Numbered from the stretch's first letter, positions 16,658-25,054 are shown. The stretch is 35,624 nucleotides of DNA from G026625185 sp035256645 (GCA_035256645.1 DATEXU010000270.1:1-35624); one strand, 5' to 3'. Translations and numbers: made by a program. The notes: generated by a model not told the origin, from the sequence alone.

Positions 16658-16686
16658 TTCATAATACATTTCAAGAAATAAGTCAA
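16658..16686 (-). promoter_or_regulatory. Putative promoter of the cyclase gene
   Basis: On the minus strand TTGACT (16681-16686, 5 of 6) and TATGAA (16658-16663, 4 of 6) are 17 bp apart. Transcription would begin near 16651, so the leader contains the whole MITE-like element. The far-upstream in-frame ATG at 16669 would fall inside this promoter and before the start of the transcript. Confidence 0.55.
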
Positions 16687-16781
16687 CTTATTTTATTAAC
16701 CTGCTTAAATTATGATATTTTCGTTAAAAATAAAAAGTTATGGCCTTTTGACCAGCAAGGAGAGATTGATTAAGGGTTTGG

Positions 16782-17639
16782 TTAGGTTTTCATCCTTTTT
16801 AAGTGTAAAAATAATTGGTTACTAAGAAAAACAAATTCTTTTAGCGTTAGGGTCTCCGGCCTTTTAATAGGATCAATCGTGCCCTCCGTAAAAAGCTTTT
16901 CGATAAATTCAGAGGAAAAAGTTCCGATTGCTTTAATCGCGTTTTTCAAGGTCTTTCTTCTTTGAGAAAACAATGTTTTAACGAAAACTGCAAAAAATTT
17001 TTCATCTTCGAGGGGTTCACGGGGAAATGGCAGGAGGTTAAATTTTATTATTTTTGATTCTACCTTTGGCCGAGGATAAAACGCTTCCTTTCCCACTGAA
17101 AGCACCACCACTGAATCCGCATAAAGATTTGCCATTAAAGTTAAAAAACCGTAATTTTTATTTCCTGGTTGTGCGGTTATCCTTTCGGCTACTTCTTTCT
17201 GATACATGAGTACCATACGTGAAATATGATCCCCTTTTTTTAAAAGCTCGATGGTTAAAAGAGATGCAATATAAAAAGGCAAATTTCCCACCACGTTTAA
17301 AGCTTGGCCTGCTTCGTCAGCGGCTCTTGAGTAATCGAAACGCAGGGCGTCCTGATGGATTATTTTGACATTACTCTTCCGTATAATCTTTGTTCGTAAG
17401 AGGGTTGCTAATTTTCCGTCTTTTTCAATCGCGAATACCCTTTTTACTTGTTCAGCCAAACGACAGGTTAAACCACCCAGACCTGCACCGATTTCAACGA
17501 CGATATCCTCCTTAGTAAAACCACAACATTCAACAATGCGATTGAGGATTTCGTCCTGAACAATAAAATTCTGCCCCATATTTTTACGAGGCAGAATTGA
17601 AAAGTCTCTAATGAGTTTTCTTTGAGAAATAATTTCCAT
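16782..17639 (-). CDS. rsmA: 16S rRNA dimethyladenosine transferase
   Basis: 285 residues, usual length. The motifs are FSILPRKNMGQNFIVQ at the start, the SAM-binding VVEIGAGLGGLT (48-59), and the catalytic NLPFYI (119-124), followed by the QKEVAERI and SQRRKTLKNAIK segments typical of RsmA/KsgA. The enzyme dimethylates two adjacent adenines in the 3' terminal hairpin of 16S rRNA during late 30S maturation. The ATG at 17639 lies close before the conserved region; upstream ribosome-binding signal is weak. It lies 297 bp downstream of the DUF4388 gene on the same strand. Confidence 0.96.
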   Translation of the reverse strand: MEIISQRKLIRDFSILPRKNMGQNFIVQDEILNRIVECCGFTKEDIVVEIGAGLGGLTCRLAEQVKRVFAIEKDGKLATLLRTKIIRKSNVKIIHQDALRFDYSRAADEAGQALNVVGNLPFYIASLLTIELLKKGDHISRMVLMYQKEVAERITAQPGNKNYGFLTLMANLYADSVVVLSVGKEAFYPRPKVESKIIKFNLLPFPREPLEDEKFFAVFVKTLFSQRRKTLKNAIKAIGTFSSEFIEKLFTEGTIDPIKRPETLTLKEFVFLSNQLFLHLKRMKT

Positions 17640-17936
17640 TTTTTTAATTTTTCAATCTGGTTCTTGTTCCAAAAAGTTAATGTGTACTCCGCCCATCTCC
17701 CAGCCAAAGAGAAAAAAATTATTCAACATAATAAGTGCGTATCAAGAGCAGGGACTACCATGATCAGGGAGAACCTAACGATCCGATCAGTACCATTAAA
17801 AGTTTTTCTTGGAATTATCAAAACATGATTTACGTAGTTGCTTGAAAAATGCGGGGGTAAGATTATGTCTTCTTTGGGTGAAACGAAAGTCTTAACGCCA
17901 GAGACCTCGTCGTATGGTCTATTGATAAAACAATGT
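17640..17936. other. Gap between the DUF4388 gene and rsmA
   Basis: 297 bp without a recognised gene. On the minus strand a frame overlapping the end of the DUF4388 gene stays open to 17723 (separate entry). No tRNA signature, strong hairpin terminator or known riboswitch is visible. The stretch is less AT-rich than other spacers in the window, so it may hold an unrecognised small gene or RNA. Confidence 0.4.
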
Positions 17937-17950
17937 TCACAAAGGAGCAT
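17723..17950 (-). CDS. Hypothetical small protein, doubtful
   Basis: A 75-codon frame from an ATG at 17950 that overlaps the last codons of the DUF4388 gene by 14 bp. A GGAAG sequence lies directly before the ATG, too close for an ideal ribosome-binding site. The product would contain FVSPKEDIILPPHF and VLIIPRKTF and shows no domain I recognise. It is the only sizeable open frame on the coding strand in this gap. It could be chance, and an RNA feature is the alternative. Confidence 0.25.
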   Translation of the reverse strand: MLLCEHCFINRPYDEVSGVKTFVSPKEDIILPPHFSSNYVNHVLIIPRKTFNGTDRIVRFSLIMVVPALDTHLLC

Positions 17951-19013
17951 CTTCCAAGCGATAGCTACCATCTGCCTGGAGATGATAACCATATTTAACT
18001 CCCCCTGGATACGTAAGGTCGTCTTTTTTAATTAAACCGGCATGTACTAAATCTTCTAAGCTGACAGGGTAGTTACCACGTTTTAAAAAATAAACATTTA
18101 ATGCATTTTTAATCTTTTGGGATTGAGTTTTGGCAAAGACCTTTTTATATGAAGCAACATCCTCGCTTAACGAAGGAGACAAGAGTAATCGTAGTCCTAA
18201 TAGAAGCAAAACGATAATTATAGGAAAAATCCCATAGGAAACGTATTGCCGGTAATTTTTCTTGATTGGAGGTTTTAAATAGGGCTCTTTTTTTGCCGCA
18301 ATTTTTTTAATAAAATGCCCCTCTAAGAGGCTTTGCAATGATTTTAAAGTATTATATCTCCCCAGTACACTTTGGTAAATAATATCTTGAGTAGTTTTTA
18401 TCCCATCAACTAAACGATAAATGGTTTTTTCATTAATAGTTAGCTCATCAATACCTGGCAAAGTTTTTTCATCCAGGGAATTTTTTCGAAAGACAATACC
18501 GAAATGGGGTATTTTTTGGTAAAGCTCAGGTTCTTCATCTATCATTCGGAGGAGATCAAGAAGGATATGCTCAGTGGTGATTATAGAGCTCAATCTCTTG
18601 TCATGCTCAATTTCTTTAAGACTAAATTCATAATCTCCCGATTTCCATTGAAGAACATCATAGAGTGTCTCTACTAATAAATAGTTATTTATTTTTTGTA
18701 TTTGACCTACACTCAACAAATTCATATCCAAGAACACTTCTTCCAGGTTTTTTAAATTTTCATTATGTTTTGCCAAGGCCCTTTGTAACTCTTCTTCAGT
18801 AACTAACCGAGCCTTGACCGCTGCATCTCCGAATGGATCCCTTTTCAGTGATAAATAAAAAGGGCATGCTTTGGAGATCATGCCGTTTGCAAAAACAACC
18901 TCGGCCTTTTTCCCGCTGCTCTGAATAGTTAGCACGCCGGACCTTTGTTGTTGACTGATCAGCTGAAAAATCTCCACTATGCCGAAGTCATCAATTTTAC
19001 CCTTTAAGGCCAT
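17937..19013 (-). CDS. DUF4388 (PATAN) protein with one membrane segment and a pseudopilin-like C-terminus
   Basis: 358 residues. Residues 1-110 form a DUF4388/PATAN domain (LKGKIDDFGIVEIFQLIS, then RSGVLTIQSSGKKAEVVF), a domain common in deltaproteobacterial signalling and gliding systems. A helical region follows. One membrane helix lies near 258-276. The part after it includes KNALNVYFLKRGNYPVSLEDL, which resembles the C-terminal globular part of type II/IV pseudopilins, ending in a short strand-rich tail. The start overlaps the end of the upstream TPR membrane gene by 10 bp. Together with the MglA-type GTPase two genes upstream it probably belongs to a polarity or surface-machinery control operon; that is inference from domain company. 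Confidence 0.8.
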   Translation of the reverse strand: MALKGKIDDFGIVEIFQLISQQQRSGVLTIQSSGKKAEVVFANGMISKACPFYLSLKRDPFGDAAVKARLVTEEELQRALAKHNENLKNLEEVFLDMNLLSVGQIQKINNYLLVETLYDVLQWKSGDYEFSLKEIEHDKRLSSIITTEHILLDLLRMIDEEPELYQKIPHFGIVFRKNSLDEKTLPGIDELTINEKTIYRLVDGIKTTQDIIYQSVLGRYNTLKSLQSLLEGHFIKKIAAKKEPYLKPPIKKNYRQYVSYGIFPIIIVLLLLGLRLLLSPSLSEDVASYKKVFAKTQSQKIKNALNVYFLKRGNYPVSLEDLVHAGLIKKDDLTYPGGVKYGYHLQADGSYRLEDAPL

Positions 19014-21133
19014 GGGGTTTCCTTTTTAATGTTATTGCTCGTTTCCTGCTCTTCGGTTTGATCTTTTTGTTTTTGACTTCTCATCTGAAAGTCTTCCATA
19101 GTTTGCATAAAGTTTTTGTTGGAAAGTTCTTTTTTTCGATAACTTTTATTTTTTATAAAAAAATAAAATAAGAGAAAAAGTAAACCAAAAAAAATAATTT
19201 TTAATAAAGAGCCTGAATAATTCAACAAGAAAGGATCTTTCACGAAACCATTCCAAAAAAAGATTTTTATAATAAAACAAACGAAAATAAAAACGTACAA
19301 TATTCCTATTCCGGTAAAGCCTAACCACAACTGGCCGCTCCCCGGAAGCCCAAACGTTAAAAATTTCCACACTAACGTTTGCCGCCTTTGATGTTTTTCC
19401 GTTTCCTCAATCATTCTGCCTTTTACATTTGCATCACGTTTAACTCTTTGAATATAAATATTGACACAATGAGAACAGAATTCAGAAACCATGCCTCCCT
19501 TACTCAAAAGCCGTCTTCTTTTCATGGGCCTGCCACATTGATGACACCGAGTTGATAAATTTTTTCCAGCTTCCTGATGAAAAAGAAGAACAAAGATAAA
19601 TAAAGAAAGCGAAATAAAGAAAAAAATTCCATAGGCATAAGGTATTCCTTTGAAAAAAAGCGGCCATAAAGAATAAACCACCATCTTCTTTTCTTCCGAA
19701 TCCTGGAATGCTCGATTCCAAAATTCTTTGAAAGTAATAGTCCCGTCAATTACAATGCGATTAAAACTATCAGGACTATAAATTTTTTTTAAATGATAAT
19801 CAATCTGCTGAGGGTCGAGCCTTCGGGCAATGAAGAGTTCTTCTCTTTTTCGCGCTTCTAAAAACTTATAAAGTTCAAGATATGCCCGATAAAGATTATA
19901 ATGAAAAGAAGCTTTGTTATTAATTATACTGATAGCTCTTTTATAGGCAGCTTCGGACTGTTCCAATCTTCCTTGAGCAAAGTAAACATTCGACAGATTA
20001 TTAATGACTACTCCCGACGACGGATTGCTTTCCAATAATGTCGTGTAATATCTTTTCGCTTCTTCCAAGCTTCCCCATCTTTTTTTAATTAATCCTAACG
20101 TAAAAATAACATCCAAATCACGCGGATGTGTTTTTAGATAGGCCTCCAGCTTTTTTTCTGTTTCTTGTGACCAGTCTTCATAATTAGCTTTGTAAAGCGA
20201 ATCCAACAACCCTTCTTGATTGATGAGCACCATTGAGGCAGCAGTTTCAAAAGCCAAAGGTGATAAAACCAAAAGCAAGGCTATGCTAAAAATAGCTTGT
20301 TTTTCTTTTTTGCTCGCATATAACGCCAGAATAACCAGCCAGTAGCAAGCAATTAAAATAGGCCCGATGCCCAAGATAACGGGAAGAGTAACAATAATAC
20401 CCGCCCATACATATCCCGGTAAAGCATAGGTCTTTTGGGAAAAAAAATCACCGCTATCTTTTGCTAATAAATTATAATATTTAATAAGAAGAACAAAAGA
20501 AAACACAATGATGGTAAGGAAGAAAGCAAAGAAAAAAATAAAATAAGAATTGCTTGCAATCAGGGTTAAGGTTTTAAAATTTTTTAAAGCAATCAGATCA
20601 CCTTCTAAATATTCTCCAATAACCCGAAGAAAATTAAATCTATTTTCTGCTCCATAGGCCTGAGCTAAAGCCCAGGAAGGTTGGGGAAAATCAGGGGCTA
20701 TGTTTTTTGCTGCTTTAGCAAGGCGAATAGCCTCAGAAGCTTCCCCGCTTCGAATCGATTTTTGAGACTCATTAACCAAAAAACTCGCAACGGTTGTAAA
20801 ATTTTTTATCCCGTTATTCAACTGGTACTCATGAATTGAGTTCAAAGTAGTGTCATCCAGTTTTATGTGTCCGGGAATGATTGTTTTTATGAAATTAGAT
20901 AAAAAAGGATATTGAGGAAAAGGAAGAGAAAAGTCTTCTTCGAGGTTCTGCGCGATTATTGTTTCTGGAGGTTTAACCGTTTGCTCTTGTTTTGAAGAAA
21001 CGTCTTCCAATGGCTGGAGAGGTAAAATGTTTTGTTGAGAATACGCAAAAAAAGGTAAAGAGGAAAGTAATGAGAGAGAGAAAAATAGAAAAAAGTAAAA
21101 AGGCCTCTTCAAAACAACCAGTCTTTTATGCAT
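19004..21133 (-). CDS. Polytopic membrane protein with TPR repeats and an internal zinc ribbon
   Basis: 709 residues. An N-terminal signal sequence (hydrophobic up to about residue 32) leads into an extracytoplasmic part, then membrane helices near 190-220, 240-272 and 280-303. A TPR block follows (about 335-440, including FTLGLIKKRWGSLEEAKRYY and NLSNVYFAQGRLEQSEAAYK). Next come another helix near 500-520, a CHQC...CSHC zinc ribbon at about 530-560, and two or more terminal helices. The C-terminal tail is charged and cytosolic. I do not recognise a named family. The gene sits 36 bp after the MglA-type GTPase and overlaps the DUF4388 gene by 10 bp, so it is a likely membrane scaffold for that operon. 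That role is inference from repeats and context. Confidence 0.8.
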   Translation of the reverse strand: MHKRLVVLKRPFYFFLFFSLSLLSSLPFFAYSQQNILPLQPLEDVSSKQEQTVKPPETIIAQNLEEDFSLPFPQYPFLSNFIKTIIPGHIKLDDTTLNSIHEYQLNNGIKNFTTVASFLVNESQKSIRSGEASEAIRLAKAAKNIAPDFPQPSWALAQAYGAENRFNFLRVIGEYLEGDLIALKNFKTLTLIASNSYFIFFFAFFLTIIVFSFVLLIKYYNLLAKDSGDFFSQKTYALPGYVWAGIIVTLPVILGIGPILIACYWLVILALYASKKEKQAIFSIALLLVLSPLAFETAASMVLINQEGLLDSLYKANYEDWSQETEKKLEAYLKTHPRDLDVIFTLGLIKKRWGSLEEAKRYYTTLLESNPSSGVVINNLSNVYFAQGRLEQSEAAYKRAISIINNKASFHYNLYRAYLELYKFLEARKREELFIARRLDPQQIDYHLKKIYSPDSFNRIVIDGTITFKEFWNRAFQDSEEKKMVVYSLWPLFFKGIPYAYGIFFFISLSLFIFVLLFHQEAGKNLSTRCHQCGRPMKRRRLLSKGGMVSEFCSHCVNIYIQRVKRDANVKGRMIEETEKHQRRQTLVWKFLTFGLPGSGQLWLGFTGIGILYVFIFVCFIIKIFFWNGFVKDPFLLNYSGSLLKIIFFGLLFLLFYFFIKNKSYRKKELSNKNFMQTMEDFQMRSQKQKDQTEEQETSNNIKKETPWP

Positions 21134-21169
21134 AGTAAAATCACTCCCGTTGTCGGGAGAGGTGGTTCA

Positions 21170-22603
21170 TCAAATAAGCTCTTCTAAATGTATCGTAATA
21201 GTAAGTTTTACCTTTTTTTGAACATCGCCTAATTGAAGGGTTAAAGGTAATTTTATTGAAGCGGGTAAAATTTTTTCCGGGGCACCACAGCTAATAATTT
21301 CAATTCCACCCGTTGGTGATGACGCTTTGCGACCGTTATTTGTTAAATCTTCCCTTTGGAAGGAGTGCGCCTCATCTATAAACTCTTTATCACCTTGAGA
21401 TGTTAGCGCAGCTTCATCAGTTTCAAGCTCAATCCATTCCGGAGCCTCTTCGAGATCTAAAGGTATCTCTTCAATGTCCGTTTTATTTTCTTCAACGTCA
21501 AAATCAGTAGTTCCTTGCGTTTCTAACGTTTCTAATGATATACCTTGGTCTTCTTCCTTGGACCCCAGTAAATCAATCTCGTCCGCAAATTTTTCTTTGG
21601 CTTCTTCACGTTTTAAATATGGTTCGGCTGAAATCGGTATGTCATCCGTTATGCCATTGAACTCAAATCCTTCTTCCGATATATCAAGTTCATTTCCAAA
21701 ATCTTCCTCGGTAAACTCTTGATTAATTGCCTCGGTTTCCCCGGTGCCAAGGATATTTTCACTGTCAAACTTTTCTGCGCCCTTCGTTGTTTTTAATTCC
21801 ACGGGCTCTGATTGAACTTTTGCCTCCTCCTTTTGTTTTAATAATCTATCGATGGTCGCACGCCTTTCAGCTCGAAGTCTTTCAATGTCAAAAACCTTTT
21901 CCTCAGATTCCAATTCAATGAGAGATTCTACATCACTCTTTGGTAGAGGGGGTGGGGTTTTAGCGGCACCCGGAGTTAAAGGTGCTGAACGGGTTGGTGG
22001 CTTTACCTTTGGTTTTTTGGAAGAATCCTCTAAGCTTTCTAAAACTGTTCTACTTATATCGGTAAGAGTTTCCATAACCCCTTTGCCGTTTAAGCCTACT
22101 GATTCAACCACAGAAAGGTTGCGTCGGTTTAGCTTTGAGTTTAAAGTTTGAATACTGGAAATTTTTTTTAAATCTCTCTTATTGTATTGGAGAATCATCG
22201 GGATGTCATCAATCTTCTTCCCATAATAAAGAAGATTTTTTTCCAAGTCTTCTAAACTTTCAATGTTCTCCGCCAATTTTTCTTCTTGTGAATCGGCCAC
22301 GAAGACAATTCCATCAACCCCGGTTAAAACTGCTCTCCGAGTTGAAACATAGTAAACTTGACCAGGAACTGTATAGAGGTGAAATCGAACATTAAATCCT
22401 TTTACTGTCCCAAGGTCTAAAGGAAGAAAATCAAAAAAAAGTGTTCTATCGTCCTTTGTGGCCAGAGAAATAAGATCACCTCTCTGTTTCGGATTTAGCC
22501 GGTTATGGATAAAATGAAGGTTAGTAGTTTTACCACCAGCAGCGGGACCATAATAAACTATCTTAGCTCCTATTTCCCTTTTCGATGGATTAAACACAAC
22601 CAT
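21170..22603 (-). CDS. MglA-type small GTPase with long acidic C-terminal extension
   Basis: 477 residues; MglA itself has about 195. Residues 1-195 are a Ras-like GTPase of the MglA family: G1 YYGPAAGGKTTN (about 17-28), the HLYTVPGQVYY switch II region, VLTGVDGIVFVADSQ, and G4 LQYNKRDL. Residues about 200-440 are an acidic, low-complexity, probably disordered segment with many Glu-rich repeats. The last 30 residues return to an ordered strand-rich pattern (SIKLPLTLQLGDVQKKVKL). MglA proteins set cell polarity and drive gliding or twitching; their GAP is usually the Roadblock protein MglB, which is not present here. The gene starts 6 bp after a TPR gene and is followed by membrane and DUF4388 genes. 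The GTPase call is firm; the tail is unexplained. Confidence 0.93.
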   Translation of the reverse strand: MVVFNPSKREIGAKIVYYGPAAGGKTTNLHFIHNRLNPKQRGDLISLATKDDRTLFFDFLPLDLGTVKGFNVRFHLYTVPGQVYYVSTRRAVLTGVDGIVFVADSQEEKLAENIESLEDLEKNLLYYGKKIDDIPMILQYNKRDLKKISSIQTLNSKLNRRNLSVVESVGLNGKGVMETLTDISRTVLESLEDSSKKPKVKPPTRSAPLTPGAAKTPPPLPKSDVESLIELESEEKVFDIERLRAERRATIDRLLKQKEEAKVQSEPVELKTTKGAEKFDSENILGTGETEAINQEFTEEDFGNELDISEEGFEFNGITDDIPISAEPYLKREEAKEKFADEIDLLGSKEEDQGISLETLETQGTTDFDVEENKTDIEEIPLDLEEAPEWIELETDEAALTSQGDKEFIDEAHSFQREDLTNNGRKASSPTGGIEIISCGAPEKILPASIKLPLTLQLGDVQKKVKLTITIHLEELI

Positions 22604-22609
22604 TAGTTT

Positions 22610-23692
22610 TTATCCTTTCGATAATTCCTCTAAAATTTTTTTTGTGTCCTTGTAACTTGGATTAACTTTTTGGATATCCTTAAATACCTCGAGAGCTTTT
22701 TTTGACTCCCTCATCGCCGCATAGGTTAAACCCAACTCATAATTCAATTCTAAAAATTCTCTTTGAGAAACAAAACGGCTTTTTAAGCCACTTTTGGCCG
22801 CATTAATAGCATGTTTATACATCTCTTTTTCTCGGAAACAGATAGCTAACCGCCGGAAACAATCATTTTTAATGTCCTGATCATCTAACGCTTTTTTAAA
22901 TTCCTCGATTGCCTCGTCAATCCTCTCCATTTGTTGATATGCTATCCCAAGTTCGTAATGAAGTCTAAAGGCTTCTTCCTTAGGTTTTTCTGCAATATCT
23001 TTTATGATGCCTTCAAAGACTTTGTTCACCTCCATTGAGGACTCATCTTTGGCTGTTTCAGTTTTATCCGTTGATACGATTAATTCCTCACCATCGTCTA
23101 ACTGAGATCCCAGATCAAAATAATTTTTTTCCCTCAACCCTTCTTCAGGAGGGACAATCTTTATATACTCAGGTTGATTTTCCCCAACTTCGATTAATTC
23201 TTCTTCACCATCTTGTTTATTATGAGAAACCTTCTTTAAGGCCACAAGAAATTTATTCGCTTTTTCTCTAATGAATCGATTCGAGGGGTCAAGGTTGATC
23301 ATCCTTTCAATTATATTTCTGACTTCAAAAGGTTTTCCTGTAGTTAGAAGATACTGAGCCAATTTCTCATAGGTAGCAGCCGCATCACCTATAAAACCAA
23401 GCTTTTGATAGAGCTCAGCAAGCGTTAAATAGACATTTACCAAAGTTGGGTCAAGAGAAAGCACTGTCTTGTAAATTGACATTGTCAATTGGTAAAGTTC
23501 TTCCTTGGCAAAGGTTTCAGCAGAATAAAGATATTCTTTTACGGCTTCCTCTTTTTTCCCTTTCTTTAAATACAAGTCAGCTATTTTCATATGAACCCCA
23601 ATATTATCAGGTTCATTTTTAGATAGCAGCAGATATTCATCAAGGGTTTTTTCACCGGATTTTTTTTTCATTAAAAAAGATAAAAACTTCAC
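22610..23692 (-). CDS. TPR-repeat protein, first gene of the MglA operon
   Basis: 360 residues, mostly TPR helices. N-terminal repeats cover about 25-150 (VHMKIADLYLKKGKKEEAVK, LAELYQKLGFIGDAAATYEK) and C-terminal repeats about 240-355 (LGIAYQQMERIDEAIEEFKK, LGLTYAAMRESKKALEVFKD), with an acidic linker between. It has no signal peptide, so it should act in the cytosol as a protein-binding adaptor. The start is GTG with a GGAG about 11 bp upstream; the ATG at 23671 is an alternative. The MglA-type GTPase begins 6 bp downstream, so the two are clearly co-transcribed. A good promoter lies at 23779-23807. Confidence 0.88.
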   Translation of the reverse strand: MKFLSFLMKKKSGEKTLDEYLLLSKNEPDNIGVHMKIADLYLKKGKKEEAVKEYLYSAETFAKEELYQLTMSIYKTVLSLDPTLVNVYLTLAELYQKLGFIGDAAATYEKLAQYLLTTGKPFEVRNIIERMINLDPSNRFIREKANKFLVALKKVSHNKQDGEEELIEVGENQPEYIKIVPPEEGLREKNYFDLGSQLDDGEELIVSTDKTETAKDESSMEVNKVFEGIIKDIAEKPKEEAFRLHYELGIAYQQMERIDEAIEEFKKALDDQDIKNDCFRRLAICFREKEMYKHAINAAKSGLKSRFVSQREFLELNYELGLTYAAMRESKKALEVFKDIQKVNPSYKDTKKILEELSKG

Positions 23693-23778
23693 GGTTAATT
23701 TTTCTCCGTTTTCAGAAAAATCTCTTATATTTTTAGTAGGTTTGTAATAATTTAATTTTTAAGTATAAGTCGTTAAAA

Positions 23779-23807
23779 ATAATACTATAAAACTTAATCT
23801 ATTTCAA
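23779..23807 (-). promoter_or_regulatory. Sigma-70-type promoter of the TPR-MglA-DUF4388 operon
   Basis: On the minus strand TTGAAA (23802-23807, 5 of 6) and TATTAT (23779-23784, 5 of 6) are separated by exactly 17 bp. The predicted leader before the GTG at 23692 is about 80 nt. Confidence 0.65.
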
Positions 23808-23962
23808 AAAAATATAAAGTATCAGATAATTTATCTGCTTATCTTTAATGCTTTTTTTATACCACAAGATGGATTTAAAATAAACTTTTTTTGTTCTTAG
23901 GTTTATGATTTTAGATAAATCGCATAATTTTTAAATTTTAAAGCACTTCCAAATCATTTATA

Positions 23963-23991
23963 TTGACATAATATTTATTCTCAATTATTTA
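23963..23991 (+). promoter_or_regulatory. Weak promoter candidate for the PP2C-FHA genes
   Basis: A perfect TTGACA (23963-23968) is followed after 17 bp by a poor -10, TATTTA (3 of 6). The leader would be about 220 nt. In DNA this AT-rich, chance matches are likely. Confidence 0.3.
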
Positions 23992-24220
23992 AAATATTAA
24001 GAAAAATTAATCAAATTAATTTTCTAAAAAAAGCATTTACACCTTTCCTTCCAGGGCTAACTTTAAAAAAATATATAAAAACCTAAAAATATTATTCTTC
24101 ACATGACTTCTCAGATAATTACAGCCTTCAAAGAGGCCAAACAAACATCCACGCTTTTTCAAAATCAGCGAAAATTTTTTTCCGTTTTCTTTTTTACTAA
24201 ACATTAAATCATTAAAAAAT

Positions 24221-25054
24221 ATGATAGTTTCATTCTCCGCAAAATCTGATTTAGGTCTCAAAAGAAAGGTTAATGAAGATAGTTTCTTAGCTGATGAAAA
24301 TATAGGTCTTTTTATGGTGTTAGATGGTATTGGCGGTCACTTAGCAGGTGAAGTGGCGAGCAAATTAGGCCTTAATACCATTAAAAAAAATGTTATACGT
24401 TCTATAAAAAATAAACCGTTAGCAGATAACCAAAATTTATCTCGAGAAGTACAGATTCTAAATGAAAGCCTTATGTTAGCTAATCAGGTTATCTACGAAG
24501 CCGCTAACTCACAACCGGAATACTTCGGGATGGGCACTACGGTAGCTTCCCTGCTTCTGGGGAGAGAAAATATTGCCATTGCTCATGTTGGAGACAGCCG
24601 AATTTATCTTATTCGAGAAAATTCTATTGAACGACTCACCGAAGATCATTCCTTAGTTATGGAGCAGTTTAAAAGAGGTATTATTAGCGCACAAGAAGCA
24701 GAAAAGTCAGAGATGAAAAACATTATTACACGAGCCTTGGGAGCAGAAGAATTATTGACTCCCACTGTAGATGAACTTATCCCGTTTAATAACGACTTAT
24801 TCCTTATTTGCTCTGATGGACTCACCGACCTCGTTACTGACGATGAACTTCTTGAAATTATTTTAAAAAGTCGTCACGTCTTAGATCAAGCTGCCCAAAA
24901 CCTCATTGATAAGGCAAATGAAAAAGGAGGAAAGGATAATATCACTGCCATTTTAGTGAATATTAAATGTCGTTCAAGAAAAAAATTGACCCAATATTTG
25001 TATTTGGCTTTTGACAGGGTTTTTTCGTATTTTCGTGTGAAAATGATTGACTAA
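24221..25054 (+). CDS. PP2C-family Ser/Thr protein phosphatase
   Basis: 277 residues, a complete PP2C/PPM domain. Motifs in order: GLKRKVNEDSF (about 12-22, metal Asp), LDGIGGHLAGEVAS (about 34-47, metal Asp and Gly), GMGTTVASLLL, AHVGDSRIYLI, LTEDHSLV, ITRALG, LICSDGLTD and KGGKDNITAILV. These provide the binuclear Mn/Mg site of PrpC/Stp-type bacterial phosphatases, which remove phosphate from Ser/Thr of proteins in the cytosol. The C-terminus ends in a basic stretch without a clear membrane helix. The following gene encodes FHA domains that read phosphothreonine. No Hanks-type kinase is in the window, which is unusual because such genes often sit beside the phosphatase. Confidence 0.95.
   Translation: MIVSFSAKSDLGLKRKVNEDSFLADENIGLFMVLDGIGGHLAGEVASKLGLNTIKKNVIRSIKNKPLADNQNLSREVQILNESLMLANQVIYEAANSQPEYFGMGTTVASLLLGRENIAIAHVGDSRIYLIRENSIERLTEDHSLVMEQFKRGIISAQEAEKSEMKNIITRALGAEELLTPTVDELIPFNNDLFLICSDGLTDLVTDDELLEIILKSRHVLDQAAQNLIDKANEKGGKDNITAILVNIKCRSRKKLTQYLYLAFDRVFSYFRVKMID

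Larger units (their letters stand above)
23693..24220. other. AT-rich divergent intergenic region
   Basis: 528 bp between the MglA operon (minus) and the PP2C gene (plus), extremely AT-rich. It contains a good minus-strand promoter (23779-23807) and a weaker plus-strand candidate (23963-23991). No credible gene, tRNA or strong hairpin is visible. A minus-strand frame at 24037-24261 overlaps the PP2C start and has no homologous look. Confidence 0.6.

Noticed and set aside
16517..16669. N-terminal extension of the cyclase up to an ATG at 16669
   Set aside because: The extra 51 codons run through a MITE-like element and its far ATG lies inside the putative promoter; the FHA domain starts at 16516.
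24037..24261. 74-codon minus-strand frame overlapping the PP2C start
   Set aside because: Very AT-rich, no domain pattern, no ribosome-binding site, and it overlaps a well-supported gene and its leader.
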